A DNA stretch of 64,000 nucleotides from Candidatus Gastranaerophilales bacterium. Lineage in GTDB: Bacteria > Cyanobacteriota > Vampirovibrionia > Gastranaerophilales > Gastranaerophilaceae. The notes beneath the pieces were generated by a model, which saw nothing but the letters and a program-made list of their open reading frames with translations, ran no database searches and was not told where the DNA came from. Below, in pieces: positions 25,646-35,073 of this stretch. Position 1 is the stretch's first letter; the number at the start of each line of letters is the position of its first letter. The stretch lies in assembly GCA_944324175.1 (NCBI GenBank), contig CALUVH010000008.1, positions 1 to 64,000 on the forward strand. The letters run 5' to 3'. The position numbers and the translations under genes are program-made.

Positions 25646-27319
25646 ATGGTTTTATTAATATCAGAAAGAGCGGAAAAGATTAGTTTTTTTGGTGAAATTT
25701 TTAGTCAAAATACACCTGCTTTTTATGTTGCTTCTGAGCTTGCTCAAGTGTTAGATATTATTAGCGTTTCTCCTCCTGATATCATAATTATTGACACGCT
25801 TTCTTCGACGGTAAAGGTTAAAAGTATAATTAGGAAAATCAATTCAGTGCTTGATAATCCTATTATTATTTTAATTGTTGAAGATAAGGTAGAAAAAGAT
25901 TTGATTAAACTTTCAAATGCTTTTATTACCGATGATATGTCAAAGGAACTTGTCGAAGCGACAATTAATGTAAATTTGAGAATGAAAAATTCTTTAGCGC
26001 AACTCTCAGATTCAAATAAGGATTTAGCTGATAGTTTGTATATGTTAAATACCCTTTATAATACAAGTTCGCAATTTGCAAGTACTTTGGATAAGAATGA
26101 ATTGATAAAATACATGGTTGAGGGGTTAGACAAATCCTTGAGCTTTTCTTTGACCTGTACGCTTTCTTTTTGTAACGAGTCTCATCCAATTTTGATTTTG
26201 AATTCTTTGTACGATATTTCAGAAGAGCTGTTAAGTGCAATAAAGCTGAGGATGATTTTTAATTATAAGTCCTTGTTTGGAGCGAATGAGCCTCCATATA
26301 ATTTGGATGAAGAAAGTTTAGAAGTTGTAAAGTACGTAAAATATCCTGCAAGTAAATTTACATTTACTTTGTTTCAGTATGATAATCTTTTTGCTCCAAT
26401 CTCTCAAGGTGATAACTTCTTTGGATGTATTGAAATTTTTAAAGATACTCATTTTTCTTCTGAAGATGCAAAATGTTTTCAAACTATAGTACAACAAGTT
26501 GCTTTACCTTTAAAAAATGCGTCACTCTATCAAGAAATTAAAGAAACAAACCAAAAGCTAGAAAAATTAGAAAGACTAAAGTCTGAATTCATCTCTATTG
26601 TTTCACATGAATTACGTACTCCGCTGACATCAATAAAAAATTCGCTGGATATTTTACATAGCGGACGTTGCGGTGAAGTTACATCTGCATCTGATAAGTT
26701 TCTTTCTATGGCAAAAAGAAATGTGCAAAGACTGTCAGGAATTATCAATGACCTGCTTGATCTTTCAAAAATAGAAGCAGGAAAAATGGATTTTCACTTT
26801 TCCAAAATTGATGTTCACAACGTTATAGAATATGTAAAATCAACTTTTGTCAATGTTGCAAAAGAAAAAGGACTTTCATTATGTGCTGATGAAACTTTGG
26901 ATTTACCATTTGTATATGCAGATTCTCAAAGATTGGAGCAGGTGCTGACTAATCTTGTTTCTAATGCCATTAAATTTACTCCATCAGGTAAAAATATTAC
27001 AATAAAATCACAGCTAATAAATGCAAAAGATGTAAAAATTGATAATTGTTTTAAAGAACTCGCAAAAAAACTTGATGGAGATTATATAATGGTTAGCGTG
27101 CTAGATGAAGGAATCGGTATTGCAGAAGAAAATCTTTTGCGTGCGTTTGATAAGTTTGCACAGATAGAAAACTCACTATCCAGAAAAGTTGGTGGCTCGG
27201 GATTAGGTCTTCCTATTGCAAAACAGCTTATTGAAGCTCATAATGGTATTATCTGGTGTGAGAGTCAGCTTGAAAAAGGATCAAAGTTTATATTTGTAAT
27301 TCCTGTAGCTGAAAATTAA
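25646..27319 (+). CDS. Sensor histidine kinase with pseudo-receiver and GAF-like N-terminus
   Basis: Residues 1-115 resemble a degenerate receiver (PPDIIIIDTLSS). Residues 140-290 look like a GAF sensor with no membrane helix, so sensing is cytoplasmic. The dimerisation/phosphoacceptor box is SIVSHELRTPLTSIKN near residue 318. The ATPase boxes follow: LVSNAIKFTPSG, VLDEGIGI and GGSGLGLPIAKQ. It is followed by a lone receiver protein, its probable partner. The ATG follows TATATT by six bases and lacks a ribosome site. Confidence 0.92.
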   Translation: MVLLISERAEKISFFGEIFSQNTPAFYVASELAQVLDIISVSPPDIIIIDTLSSTVKVKSIIRKINSVLDNPIIILIVEDKVEKDLIKLSNAFITDDMSKELVEATINVNLRMKNSLAQLSDSNKDLADSLYMLNTLYNTSSQFASTLDKNELIKYMVEGLDKSLSFSLTCTLSFCNESHPILILNSLYDISEELLSAIKLRMIFNYKSLFGANEPPYNLDEESLEVVKYVKYPASKFTFTLFQYDNLFAPISQGDNFFGCIEIFKDTHFSSEDAKCFQTIVQQVALPLKNASLYQEIKETNQKLEKLERLKSEFISIVSHELRTPLTSIKNSLDILHSGRCGEVTSASDKFLSMAKRNVQRLSGIINDLLDLSKIEAGKMDFHFSKIDVHNVIEYVKSTFVNVAKEKGLSLCADETLDLPFVYADSQRLEQVLTNLVSNAIKFTPSGKNITIKSQLINAKDVKIDNCFKELAKKLDGDYIMVSVLDEGIGIAEENLLRAFDKFAQIENSLSRKVGGSGLGLPIAKQLIEAHNGIIWCESQLEKGSKFIFVIPVAEN

Positions 27320-27353
27320 GAAATTTTAATAATGAAGTGTAAAATTTAATATA

Positions 27354-27362
27354 TGATATAAT
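27354..27362 (+). promoter_or_regulatory. Extended -10 promoter for response regulator
   Basis: TGA-TATAAT at 27354-27362 is an extended -10 about 37 bases before the ATG of the receiver gene. It could allow transcription of the receiver and ATPase genes independently of the kinase. No good -35 is seen. Confidence 0.45.
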
Positions 27363-27398
27363 ATTATTGAGGCGTTTAGTCTAAACCAGAGGGAAGAT

Positions 27399-27761
27399 AT
27401 GAAAAAAATTCTTATAGTTGATGATGAACAGGATATTGTAGAAAGTTTAAAGTTTGTACTTGAGACTTCTGATTATATTTGCTATTGTGCATATAATGGT
27501 GAGGATGGATTGAAATTAGCAAAAGAGATTATGCCGGATTTAATAATATTGGATGTTATGATGCCTAAAATTAACGGATATAAAATAAGTAGGTTATTAA
27601 AGTTTGACAATAAATACAAAGATATTCCGATATTGATGCTCACAGCGCGTTCACAAGAAGAGGATAAGTTGATCGGTGAAGAAACTGGTGCCGATGAATA
27701 CATTACAAAACCTTTTGATTTAGATTATGTAATGAAAAAAGTTGACTCATATTTGAAGTAA
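27399..27761 (+). CDS. Single-domain response regulator
   Basis: The 120 residues are one CheY-like receiver: acidic pair VDDEQD at residues 7-12, phosphoacceptor Asp in LIILDVMMP near residue 53, LTAR and the Lys in ITKPF near residue 105. No output domain is attached, so it must act by protein contact. GAGGGAAG lies before the ATG. It sits between its probable kinase and the GspE-type ATPase, 9 bases before the latter. Confidence 0.94.
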   Translation: MKKILIVDDEQDIVESLKFVLETSDYICYCAYNGEDGLKLAKEIMPDLIILDVMMPKINGYKISRLLKFDNKYKDIPILMLTARSQEEDKLIGEETGADEYITKPFDLDYVMKKVDSYLK

Positions 27762-27770
27762 GGGATAATT

Positions 27771-29159
27771 ATGGAAGCGGTTACCAATAAAACACTAGAA
27801 AAATTAAAGTATGATTTGGTCAGAGCGGGTTTGGTGCAATATGAAACTATTGAGCAGGCTGAAGAAATTGCTCAAGCTCAGAATGTAAATATCGGACAGG
27901 TTTTAATTAACTCCGGTGCTTTGACTGAGGACACTATATTGAAGTTTTTAGAAGCAAAGTTACATATCCCTTATGTTAACTTGGATGATTATACTCTTGA
28001 TAAAAAATGTCTGAGTTATATAAATTTTTCTGATGCAAAAAAATATCGTATTATACCGCTTTTTAAAATAGAAGAAACATTGACAGTTGCAATGGCGGAT
28101 CCGTTGGATTTATTTGCTATTGATAAGATTATTGAAAAAGCTGCTTGTTCTATTGAACCTGTGATTTCTTCCGAGGCAAGTATTATAAAAAAAATTGATG
28201 AGTACTATAAAACTGATATAACTGTTGGTGAAATTTTTACCAATCAGCAAAGTTTTAATTATGATTGGCGCGATGAGTTGCATAGTGAAGATTTGAGCGA
28301 TAATCATATTCAAAAAATTATCAGAGCTGTTTTAAAACAAGCTATTATTGAAGAAGTCCATGAAGTTACGTTTCAGCATGAGGATAGTGGTTTTGGGGTA
28401 AATTTCAAAAAGCATGGAGAAATTTATAATAAAGGAACTATTCCAGCAGTACTTACTTCTTCTTTTGTCGGTAAATTAAAAACTTTAGCAGAATTAGATC
28501 CCTCAGTGAGTGAAGTCCCTCAGTTAGGAAAGTTGAATTTTAAAGTTGATGATATTTCGCTTGTTGCGAGTATTTCAACTTTTCCTACGATTATGGGAGA
28601 GAGAATTTTTCTTAAAATATACAAACCACCTAAAAAGCTTAATAATATAATTCGCGATGATAAAAGTTTGACAATAATTAAGCAGGTATTAGATAATCCC
28701 GGTATTATTCTGGTATGCGGTTCTCCTTTGAGTGGCAAGACGCATATTATTTATTCTTTATTGTTGGAGATTGCTCAAAAATCCCGTCACAAAAATATTA
28801 TGACTCTTGAAAGTCTTGCTAAATATAATTTGGAAAATGTTCAACAATGTGAATTGAATGAAAATGTCGGGTTTAATATGGATAAAGCTTCTCGTTTTAT
28901 AGAGTTTCAATCGCCCGATGTTATTTATCTTGAAGGTATTAAAACCAAAGAAACCTTCGATTATTATTCTAGTTTAGTCTATGATGATAAGATTATTATA
29001 ATGGAATTTTTGGCAAATAATATTGAAGACTTGCGAAACAAAATGTCTTTTTCGGACTTTGAAAGTCTAAAAGAGTTAATTAGCTGTATAGTATTTATCC
29101 ATTCAAAGGACAGCATTGAAGTATTTGATAAGTCAACAGCACAAAAATACCTTGCTTAG
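27771..29159 (+). CDS. Degenerate type II secretion/type IV pilus ATPase (GspE/PilB-like)
   Basis: Residues 10-150 form a T2SSE-N/MshEN-type domain (VNIGQVLINSGALTEDTILKFL, MADPLDLFAIDKI), which binds cyclic di-GMP in some relatives. The ATPase half keeps a Walker A, GSPLSGKTHI near residue 325. The Asp box reads TLESLAKY instead of TLEDP, and Walker B reads SPDVIYLEGIKTKET instead of DPDVIMVGEIRDxET. The tetracysteine zinc motif is absent. It may be a regulatory or low-activity ATPase controlled by the adjacent two-component genes. The end overlaps the opposing gene by 4 bases. Confidence 0.85.
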   Translation: MEAVTNKTLEKLKYDLVRAGLVQYETIEQAEEIAQAQNVNIGQVLINSGALTEDTILKFLEAKLHIPYVNLDDYTLDKKCLSYINFSDAKKYRIIPLFKIEETLTVAMADPLDLFAIDKIIEKAACSIEPVISSEASIIKKIDEYYKTDITVGEIFTNQQSFNYDWRDELHSEDLSDNHIQKIIRAVLKQAIIEEVHEVTFQHEDSGFGVNFKKHGEIYNKGTIPAVLTSSFVGKLKTLAELDPSVSEVPQLGKLNFKVDDISLVASISTFPTIMGERIFLKIYKPPKKLNNIIRDDKSLTIIKQVLDNPGIILVCGSPLSGKTHIIYSLLLEIAQKSRHKNIMTLESLAKYNLENVQQCELNENVGFNMDKASRFIEFQSPDVIYLEGIKTKETFDYYSSLVYDDKIIIMEFLANNIEDLRNKMSFSDFESLKELISCIVFIHSKDSIEVFDKSTAQKYLA

Positions 29160-29662
29160 AGTTTATTTGTGTCAAAAAAGAAATCCTCTTTGTTTATTGA
29201 AGTGTGGGCGGTCAGTTTACGAATTTTGAAGTTTCGATTGCGTTTATATATCAATAAACCGGCATCGTCACTTTTTTCAAAGCTGATACCATCCAGTATA
29301 AAAAACATCTTTCTTTTTACCGGTTTGTTTTCATTGTAAAATACGGATGAATACACGCTGTATGGATATTTAGTTATCTTTTTCCCTTTATTGGTTGAGA
29401 GTTTTATAATATTTTGTTTTTGATCTGTAACTTTTAATAATCCTTGTGCTGTTTGTAGTACAGTTTTGATAAGTCTTTTACCGTATCGGTCTACCATATA
29501 AGAGGTCGAATGTGCTATAGTGTTAAAATCTTTGTCTAAAAATAGGCGCTCCTTTATGGTCACATCATGAATTTTCTGGATGGGACCTTGAACGCAGTAA
29601 GCAGTATTATTTTTCATGTATTGTGTTATAGGCTTAATCATATCAGGAGTAAAACTTGTCAA
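29156..29662 (-). CDS. Protein of unknown function downstream of mlaE
   Basis: The frame runs from a TTG at 29662 (12 bases after the mlaE stop); an internal ATG at 29617 (MKNNTAYCVQG) is a good alternative, and neither has a clear ribosome site. Up to 168 residues, basic and strand-rich, with no signal peptide or recognised domain (RKMFFILDGISFEKSDDAG). Position suggests co-transcription with ilvE and mlaE. Confidence 0.6.
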   Translation of the reverse strand: MTSFTPDMIKPITQYMKNNTAYCVQGPIQKIHDVTIKERLFLDKDFNTIAHSTSYMVDRYGKRLIKTVLQTAQGLLKVTDQKQNIIKLSTNKGKKITKYPYSVYSSVFYNENKPVKRKMFFILDGISFEKSDDAGLLIYKRNRNFKIRKLTAHTSINKEDFFFDTNKL

Positions 29663-29673
29663 AAAAAAAATTG

Positions 29674-30411
29674 CTATTTGGCGATATAAAATATTAAGTT
29701 TATTACAAAGTCAGCTATAAGTAAGTATATTGTTGATAAAATGGCAGCTTGAGTAGTCGAATGACCTACTTCTTTCGCTCCTCCCTTAGTTTCATATCCC
29801 TGGGTAGCACAAACCAAAGCAATAAGTCCACCAAATACAGCTGCTTTGAATAGACTTATATAGATATCTCTTGTACTGAGCCACAACCAAACAGAATTCA
29901 TGTATCTTGCGGGATGTAGGTCGATTGTTGCATTTGAAACAAACATTCCACCAATAATTCCGACAACTTCGGCTATTAAAACAACCATGGGAACTGTAAA
30001 TATAGCACCTAAAAGTCGAGGAGTAAAATAATAACCTATGGGATCTACTTTTAAAGTTTTTATTGCATCGACTTGTGAGGTAACCTGCATATTTGCGATT
30101 TCAGCTGAAATTGCAGTTCCTGCTCTCGCACCTATTGCAAGTGCTACAAAACCGGGAGCAATTTCTCGGATCATAACTATAGCTATTGTTCCGCCAATAT
30201 ATGTATCAGCACCTGACATTAGAAATTGTTTTGATACCTGTATTGCAATTACTGCAGCAGCAATAAAGGCTATAATAAGTGAGATAGACAACGAATCATA
30301 ACTTACAGAAGCAGCTTGCGATATTATCGTTGAAAATCTCACTTGCCTTGTTAGTATGTATTTTATACATTTTATTAAATTTTGAATACAAAGTCCCAGA
30401 AAATTTATCAT
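29674..30411 (-). CDS. mlaE: ABC transporter permease of the MlaE family
   Basis: The 245-residue inner-membrane permease has five to six helices and the MlaE hallmarks: VRFSTIISQAASVSYDSL near residue 25, REIAPGFVALAIGARAGTAISAEI near residue 90 and LKVDPIGYYFTPRLLG near residue 124. MlaE proteins move phospholipids between the inner and outer membranes, so its presence implies a diderm envelope. No ATPase or MCE partner gene is adjacent. It begins 5 bases after ilvE. Confidence 0.92.
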   Translation of the reverse strand: MINFLGLCIQNLIKCIKYILTRQVRFSTIISQAASVSYDSLSISLIIAFIAAAVIAIQVSKQFLMSGADTYIGGTIAIVMIREIAPGFVALAIGARAGTAISAEIANMQVTSQVDAIKTLKVDPIGYYFTPRLLGAIFTVPMVVLIAEVVGIIGGMFVSNATIDLHPARYMNSVWLWLSTRDIYISLFKAAVFGGLIALVCATQGYETKGGAKEVGHSTTQAAILSTIYLLIADFVINLIFYIAK

Positions 30412-30415
30412 AGCT

Positions 30416-31327
30416 TTAATATACAGGCATGCACCATTTTTTGTATTTTGGAACTTTACCGCAGACTACATCAAAGTATAATTTTTGTAAATCTGTAGCT
30501 ATAGGACCAACTTTTCCATCACCAAGCTTACGTCCGTCAATTTCGACGATAGGGCTAACTTGAGCACCAGTACCGCAGTAGAATGCTTCATCTGAAATGT
30601 ATAGCTCAGTTCTATCGATCGCTCTTTCTTCAACAGGTATTCCAAGGTCTTTTGCTAATTCCATTATTGTGTTTCTGGTAACTCCGACCAAAATATCATC
30701 GGTTGTTTTAGTTGTAACAAGTTTTCCATCCTGAATAAGGAACAAGTTCATAGCTGAGCCTTCTGTTACTTTCCCTTCTTCATCAAGTACGACTGCATCG
30801 TCATATCCTGCATTATGAGCGTCTGTTTTTATTAATGCAGCATTGGCATATCCGCCTGCAACTTTAGCGCGAGGAGGAATTGCGTTGTCACTGTTTCTTC
30901 TCCAGCTTGATACGCATACTCTAAGCCCTTTTGATGTATCGATATAATCGCCCATTTTGTTAGAAATAATCATAAAAGAATCAGGATTATCATACAGCCC
31001 CGGTCCTACTTTTTGTGCTGATTTATATAGGTTAGGACGCATATAGCAATTTTCTTTGTAATTATTTTTCTTTAACAAGTTTCTTGTAATTTCGCAGTAT
31101 TCTTCAACAGAATAAGGACTTTCCATGTACATTATTTTACCGCTTCTGATTAGACGTTGATAGTGTTCTGGAGCTCTGAATATATACAATTGTTTTTCTT
31201 CTTCATTCCAATATGCTCGAATACCCTCAAAAACTGCCGTACCATATAGAAAGGCGTGTGTTCTGACAGGAATCATTGCCTTTGAAGCTTCTACATATTC
31301 CCCATTCATAAAATAAAACTCTGACAT
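30416..31327 (-). CDS. ilvE: Branched-chain amino acid aminotransferase
   Basis: A fold-type IV PLP enzyme that transfers the amino group between glutamate and the keto acids of Leu, Ile and Val. Motifs: AVFEGIRAYW near residue 33, YMRPNLYKSAQ, RAKVAGGYANAALIKTDA near residue 153 with the PLP Lys, VLDEEGKVTEGSAMNLFLI near residue 180 and YCGTGAQVSPIVEIDGR. Length 303 is normal. AAGGAGG precedes the ATG. Confidence 0.94.
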   Translation of the reverse strand: MSEFYFMNGEYVEASKAMIPVRTHAFLYGTAVFEGIRAYWNEEEKQLYIFRAPEHYQRLIRSGKIMYMESPYSVEEYCEITRNLLKKNNYKENCYMRPNLYKSAQKVGPGLYDNPDSFMIISNKMGDYIDTSKGLRVCVSSWRRNSDNAIPPRAKVAGGYANAALIKTDAHNAGYDDAVVLDEEGKVTEGSAMNLFLIQDGKLVTTKTTDDILVGVTRNTIMELAKDLGIPVEERAIDRTELYISDEAFYCGTGAQVSPIVEIDGRKLGDGKVGPIATDLQKLYFDVVCGKVPKYKKWCMPVY

Positions 31328-31420
31328 AATACCTCCTTATTGTGTATATTCTAAGTATAGCACGAAGGAAAATTAGCAGAGTTTTTTTTAAGATTTATAA
31401 AGAATCTAGTATAAACAAAA

Positions 31421-32125
31421 TTATTTTTTCCATCCCAGAGATTTTTTTTCATTAACAGGTAGTTCGTTAATGTTGGCACTTGCGAGAAATTTTTTTGCTT
31501 CATTTATAGGAATGGCAAAACCAATACCAATATTTGAAATATTATTATCCGGATTGTAAATTGATTGACTTATTCCTATAACTTCGCCTGAGGTGTTTAA
31601 CAATGGTCCGCCGGAACAGCCTGGATTGATAGATGCATCAGTTTGAATTCGTCCTTTTGCATAATCAATTCTTGATATAATTCCTTGTGTTAATGTACCT
31701 GCAAAACCGAACGGGTTCCCTATTGCAAGGACTTTTTGTCCTACTTTAACTTCGTCTGAATTTCCAAATGATATTGTTGGAAATTTTTCTTTAGCATTAA
31801 TTTTTAAAAGAGCAAGATCTTTATTTTTTCCCATTTGAGCAATTACATCAGCTTTGTAGATTTTTCCGTTAGAGGTTTTTATTTCTATACTTTTTGCATC
31901 TTCGACAACATGTGATCCTGTTAAAATTATACCGTCATCGCGAACTATGCAACCTGTACCCGCTGAAAATCCATCAGGTATTTGTGCGTCTATTGCTACA
32001 ATTGAGGGGTTTATTTTTTCATAAACATTTATATTAACTCTTTCTTCAGGGGCAAAATTATATGCAAAAACTTGACCGGTGCTAATTAGTGTTAAAAGTG
32101 TAAAAAATAATATGATATTTTTCAT
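31421..32125 (-). CDS. Short HtrA/DegP-like serine protease without PDZ
   Basis: The start at 32125 (MKNIILFFTLL) follows GGGAGA and opens a signal peptide (cut near VFA). The trypsin-like triad is visible: His in LTGSHVVEDA near residue 66, Asp in NKDLALLKI near residue 97 and Ser in NPGCSGGPLLN near residue 168. The 234-residue protein ends right after the protease domain, so the PDZ domains that gate DegP are missing. Likely a periplasmic quality-control protease. Confidence 0.9.
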   Translation of the reverse strand: MKNIILFFTLLTLISTGQVFAYNFAPEERVNINVYEKINPSIVAIDAQIPDGFSAGTGCIVRDDGIILTGSHVVEDAKSIEIKTSNGKIYKADVIAQMGKNKDLALLKINAKEKFPTISFGNSDEVKVGQKVLAIGNPFGFAGTLTQGIISRIDYAKGRIQTDASINPGCSGGPLLNTSGEVIGISQSIYNPDNNISNIGIGFAIPINEAKKFLASANINELPVNEKKSLGWKK

Positions 32126-32346
32126 TGTTAAATCTCCCACATATCATATTATTTGTACTTTTCAGTGTTGATTATAAACCCTCCGTTTAAAAAAAATGGT
32201 CTACATATTCCAATGATTATAATCTTAATTGTTATTGAATCGTTTTTTTATACTTTTTTGGTTTATCGCTACACAATTATTAACATGTAATGGATATTTT
32301 TTTGGATTTTAAATAGAATTGTAATTATTGAAAGGGAATATGATTT

Positions 32347-33909
32347 ATGGAAGTTATTTTAGATATTTTATATGTTTATGTTGTTTTGTATACTTTGTTT
32401 TTCCTTGCATTGGCTATTCGTAATTTAAACGACAAACCATTTAAAAGAGAAAGACGGTTGTCTCAGTATGATGAAAAAGAAAACTTAGCTGTTGTAATTT
32501 ATGCACACAATAATAAAGGTACCCTTGCTCAATTAATTAATCAGTTGAAATTGCAGGATTACCCTATTGATAATTTCAAGGTATTCGTTCTGTTAGACAA
32601 TTGTTGTGACGGTTCGGAGGAATTATTTACAAGAGAACCTTTTATAAAAGTTATTAACATTCAAAATGTTGGTACTATAGGTAAAGATCAGGCTGTATCA
32701 ATGTTATTGGAACGACTAACAAATGACCAAAGCATAGATTCATATGTCTTTGTAGATGCGGATAGAAGTATTCCGTCGGATTTCTTATCTACAGTAAATT
32801 CTGCCTTGACTCGAAATAGTGCAATAAGTGGGGAAACACTTATGTTAACGGAAAATTTAGGTCCTGTTGATAAGATAAAAGCTGCTTATCAAAAGTATCA
32901 TATGAATTTCTTGAGACAGGCACGTTCGCTATTCGGGCTCGCAGCTCGTGCTGATTCAGGTGTTTTTATTATAAGAAAAGATATTGTTGACCAAGTTGGC
33001 GAAGTCGATTTTAAGGATATAAATACCGAGTTGAAATATAGTTTATTGTTGTCGAAAATAGGCTTTCCTTGTACCTATAACCCGAATATTCAAACTTATG
33101 TCGATACTTTAAACTATGAGTTCAAGCAACCTCGATTATCTGTCAGAATGAATTTATTTAAAAATTGTTTCAGACAAATCAGACTTAAAAATTTAGCTTT
33201 CGCAGAACACACATTTTCTTTATTATACCCGAATTTTTGGCTTTTGTTATTTGTATATGCTTGGGTAATGAAACATTCTTATAACTACTATTTCTTTGTT
33301 GATTTCAAAATAGTGTTATTTTCATTTATCTTGCTCGCCGTCGGTTTTGGAATAAGTTTAATAAATGCAAAGCTAAGCCTGTTAGAGATGGTGAGATTGG
33401 GTCTGTATCCGATATACTCAATTTGTCATATTGTAAAGCATTTTCCTCCAATAAGGGCGATAAGAAACAGACTTGCAAAACGTGAGGAGTTGCCTGAGGG
33501 GACGGAAAAATTAGCGGTTGATGTTATGGTACTGGCTGGTAAGAACCAAACTCATATCCCTTGTCGATTAGAATTTATATCAGAAAGTGGGCTTGCAAAG
33601 ATAAAATTTGTCTATAAAAACAAAAAGTACATAACTCAGAGTCATTTGAGAATGATTGATGCACTGCAAGAGCTTAAGTTAAAGTTAAATGAGTATAATT
33701 TTATTATAAAAATTTGCAGTTGCTGTGAACATTTCAAATCCTGTCCTGACGGCTCAAGGAACATGTTGAAAGGTACTTGCAGTTGTGATTTTCCAAGTCC
33801 AGCGCTTAATGAGACTAAAGAGACTCTAATATGGAACTCTTGTACTGAATTTAAGCCAGGAAAAGTTGAGAATTTTATGGCTGAGATGTCAGAAAACTCT
33901 CAGGAATAA
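32347..33909 (+). CDS. Membrane glycosyltransferase (family 2) with C-terminal cysteine cluster
   Basis: One N-terminal helix precedes a GT-A domain: VVIYAHNNKGTLAQLINQL near residue 48, LLDNCCDGSE near residue 84 and the metal-binding YVFVDADRS near residue 138. Helices follow near residues 300-370. The last 110 residues are an unusual extension ending in a cluster of Cys (KICSCCEHFKSCPD, TCSCDF, WNSCTEF) that could bind zinc. It may act in polysaccharide or glycan synthesis. The 3' end overlaps folC, in the opposite direction, by 35 bases. Confidence 0.85.
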   Translation: MEVILDILYVYVVLYTLFFLALAIRNLNDKPFKRERRLSQYDEKENLAVVIYAHNNKGTLAQLINQLKLQDYPIDNFKVFVLLDNCCDGSEELFTREPFIKVINIQNVGTIGKDQAVSMLLERLTNDQSIDSYVFVDADRSIPSDFLSTVNSALTRNSAISGETLMLTENLGPVDKIKAAYQKYHMNFLRQARSLFGLAARADSGVFIIRKDIVDQVGEVDFKDINTELKYSLLLSKIGFPCTYNPNIQTYVDTLNYEFKQPRLSVRMNLFKNCFRQIRLKNLAFAEHTFSLLYPNFWLLLFVYAWVMKHSYNYYFFVDFKIVLFSFILLAVGFGISLINAKLSLLEMVRLGLYPIYSICHIVKHFPPIRAIRNRLAKREELPEGTEKLAVDVMVLAGKNQTHIPCRLEFISESGLAKIKFVYKNKKYITQSHLRMIDALQELKLKLNEYNFIIKICSCCEHFKSCPDGSRNMLKGTCSCDFPSPALNETKETLIWNSCTEFKPGKVENFMAEMSENSQE

Positions 33910-35062
33910 TTTCGTTTAACATGTAAAATGATCCACAAATAATTGTCCAAGTACTGTTTTTGGGATCATTTTTTAATAAATTATCTAGAGACTTAAACTT
34001 ATTTGCAGGAAATTCACAAGTATATTTTAGCTCTTCAATAGTACAAGAATTTGGACTATTGAAGTGATAAAAATATATTTCATCGCCTTTATTAAATAGA
34101 ATTTGCATCATTTTTTTATAATCTTTATTTTTAAGGCATCCAAAGATAAATTGTCGTTTTGTATTTGGGTAATAAAAATCCAGACTTTCTCTTAGTGCTA
34201 AGGCTCCATTAGGATTATGCGAGGCATCAATAATTAACTTTTTATCTTCCAAAATTTGAAATCTGCAAGGATGTTGTACTGTTTTTATTCCTTCGAGAAT
34301 TGTTTCTTGATTAATACTAGGATATAGATAACGCACAGCAGCCAAGGCCAAAGATAAATTTTCCTGTTGACAAATCCCTTTCAATGCTAAATTTGATGTA
34401 TCTTCAAATGGTGCTACCATAACAAACAAGGAATCTTTTTCATCTGCTGTATCTTTTATCACCTCGTATCCTTCACTTGTAAATACTGGGCAATTTTTTT
34501 TGATAATGCCTGCTTTTTCAAAAGCAATTTTTTCTTTTGTGTTTCCCAGTCTTTCGGTATGGTCAAGGTCAATGTGTGTAATTATCGAACATAAATTTTG
34601 TTTAATTACATTTGTCGCATCAAATCTTCCTCCAAGCCCTGTTTCAAGGATTACAACATCACATTTTTTATTGGAAAAATACTGAAATGCTGCGGCTGTC
34701 AAAATTTCGAATTCAGTTAAGTGGATGTGAAATTTTTCTGCAATTTCACAAATACGAAATATCAAATCAGTAAAGTCGTTTTGAGAAATATCTTTTCCGT
34801 TAATTTTTATTCTTTCGGTGTATTCAAAAATGTGTGGACTTGTATATAGTCCTGTCTTCATACCAGCTTTGCGTAAAATATTTTCTATAATGGCACATAC
34901 AGAACCTTTGCCGTTTGTACCTGCAACATGAATGAATTTTAACTCATCTTGAGGGTTCCCCATTTTCTCCAAGATTGCTGAAATTCTTTCAAGCCCTAAA
35001 TTAATATAAAATTTCCCTTGTGAAGTTAAAAGTTTTTTTGCATTTATATAGTTTTTATCCAT
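33875..35062 (-). CDS. folC: Folylpolyglutamate synthase/dihydrofolate synthase
   Basis: A Mur-ligase-fold enzyme that adds glutamate to folates and may make dihydrofolate. The P-loop FIHVAGTNGKGSVCAII lies near residue 43, followed by TGLYTSPHIFEYTERIKING and VVILETGLGGRFDATN near residue 136. The end is IICGSFYMLNEI. At 395 residues it is slightly short but complete. AAAGGAA precedes the ATG. It ends the peptidoglycan gene run that starts at murF. Confidence 0.93.
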   Translation of the reverse strand: MDKNYINAKKLLTSQGKFYINLGLERISAILEKMGNPQDELKFIHVAGTNGKGSVCAIIENILRKAGMKTGLYTSPHIFEYTERIKINGKDISQNDFTDLIFRICEIAEKFHIHLTEFEILTAAAFQYFSNKKCDVVILETGLGGRFDATNVIKQNLCSIITHIDLDHTERLGNTKEKIAFEKAGIIKKNCPVFTSEGYEVIKDTADEKDSLFVMVAPFEDTSNLALKGICQQENLSLALAAVRYLYPSINQETILEGIKTVQHPCRFQILEDKKLIIDASHNPNGALALRESLDFYYPNTKRQFIFGCLKNKDYKKMMQILFNKGDEIYFYHFNSPNSCTIEELKYTCEFPANKFKSLDNLLKNDPKNSTWTIICGSFYMLNEIIPESFLTSQP

Positions 35063-35073
35063 TGAACATTCCT

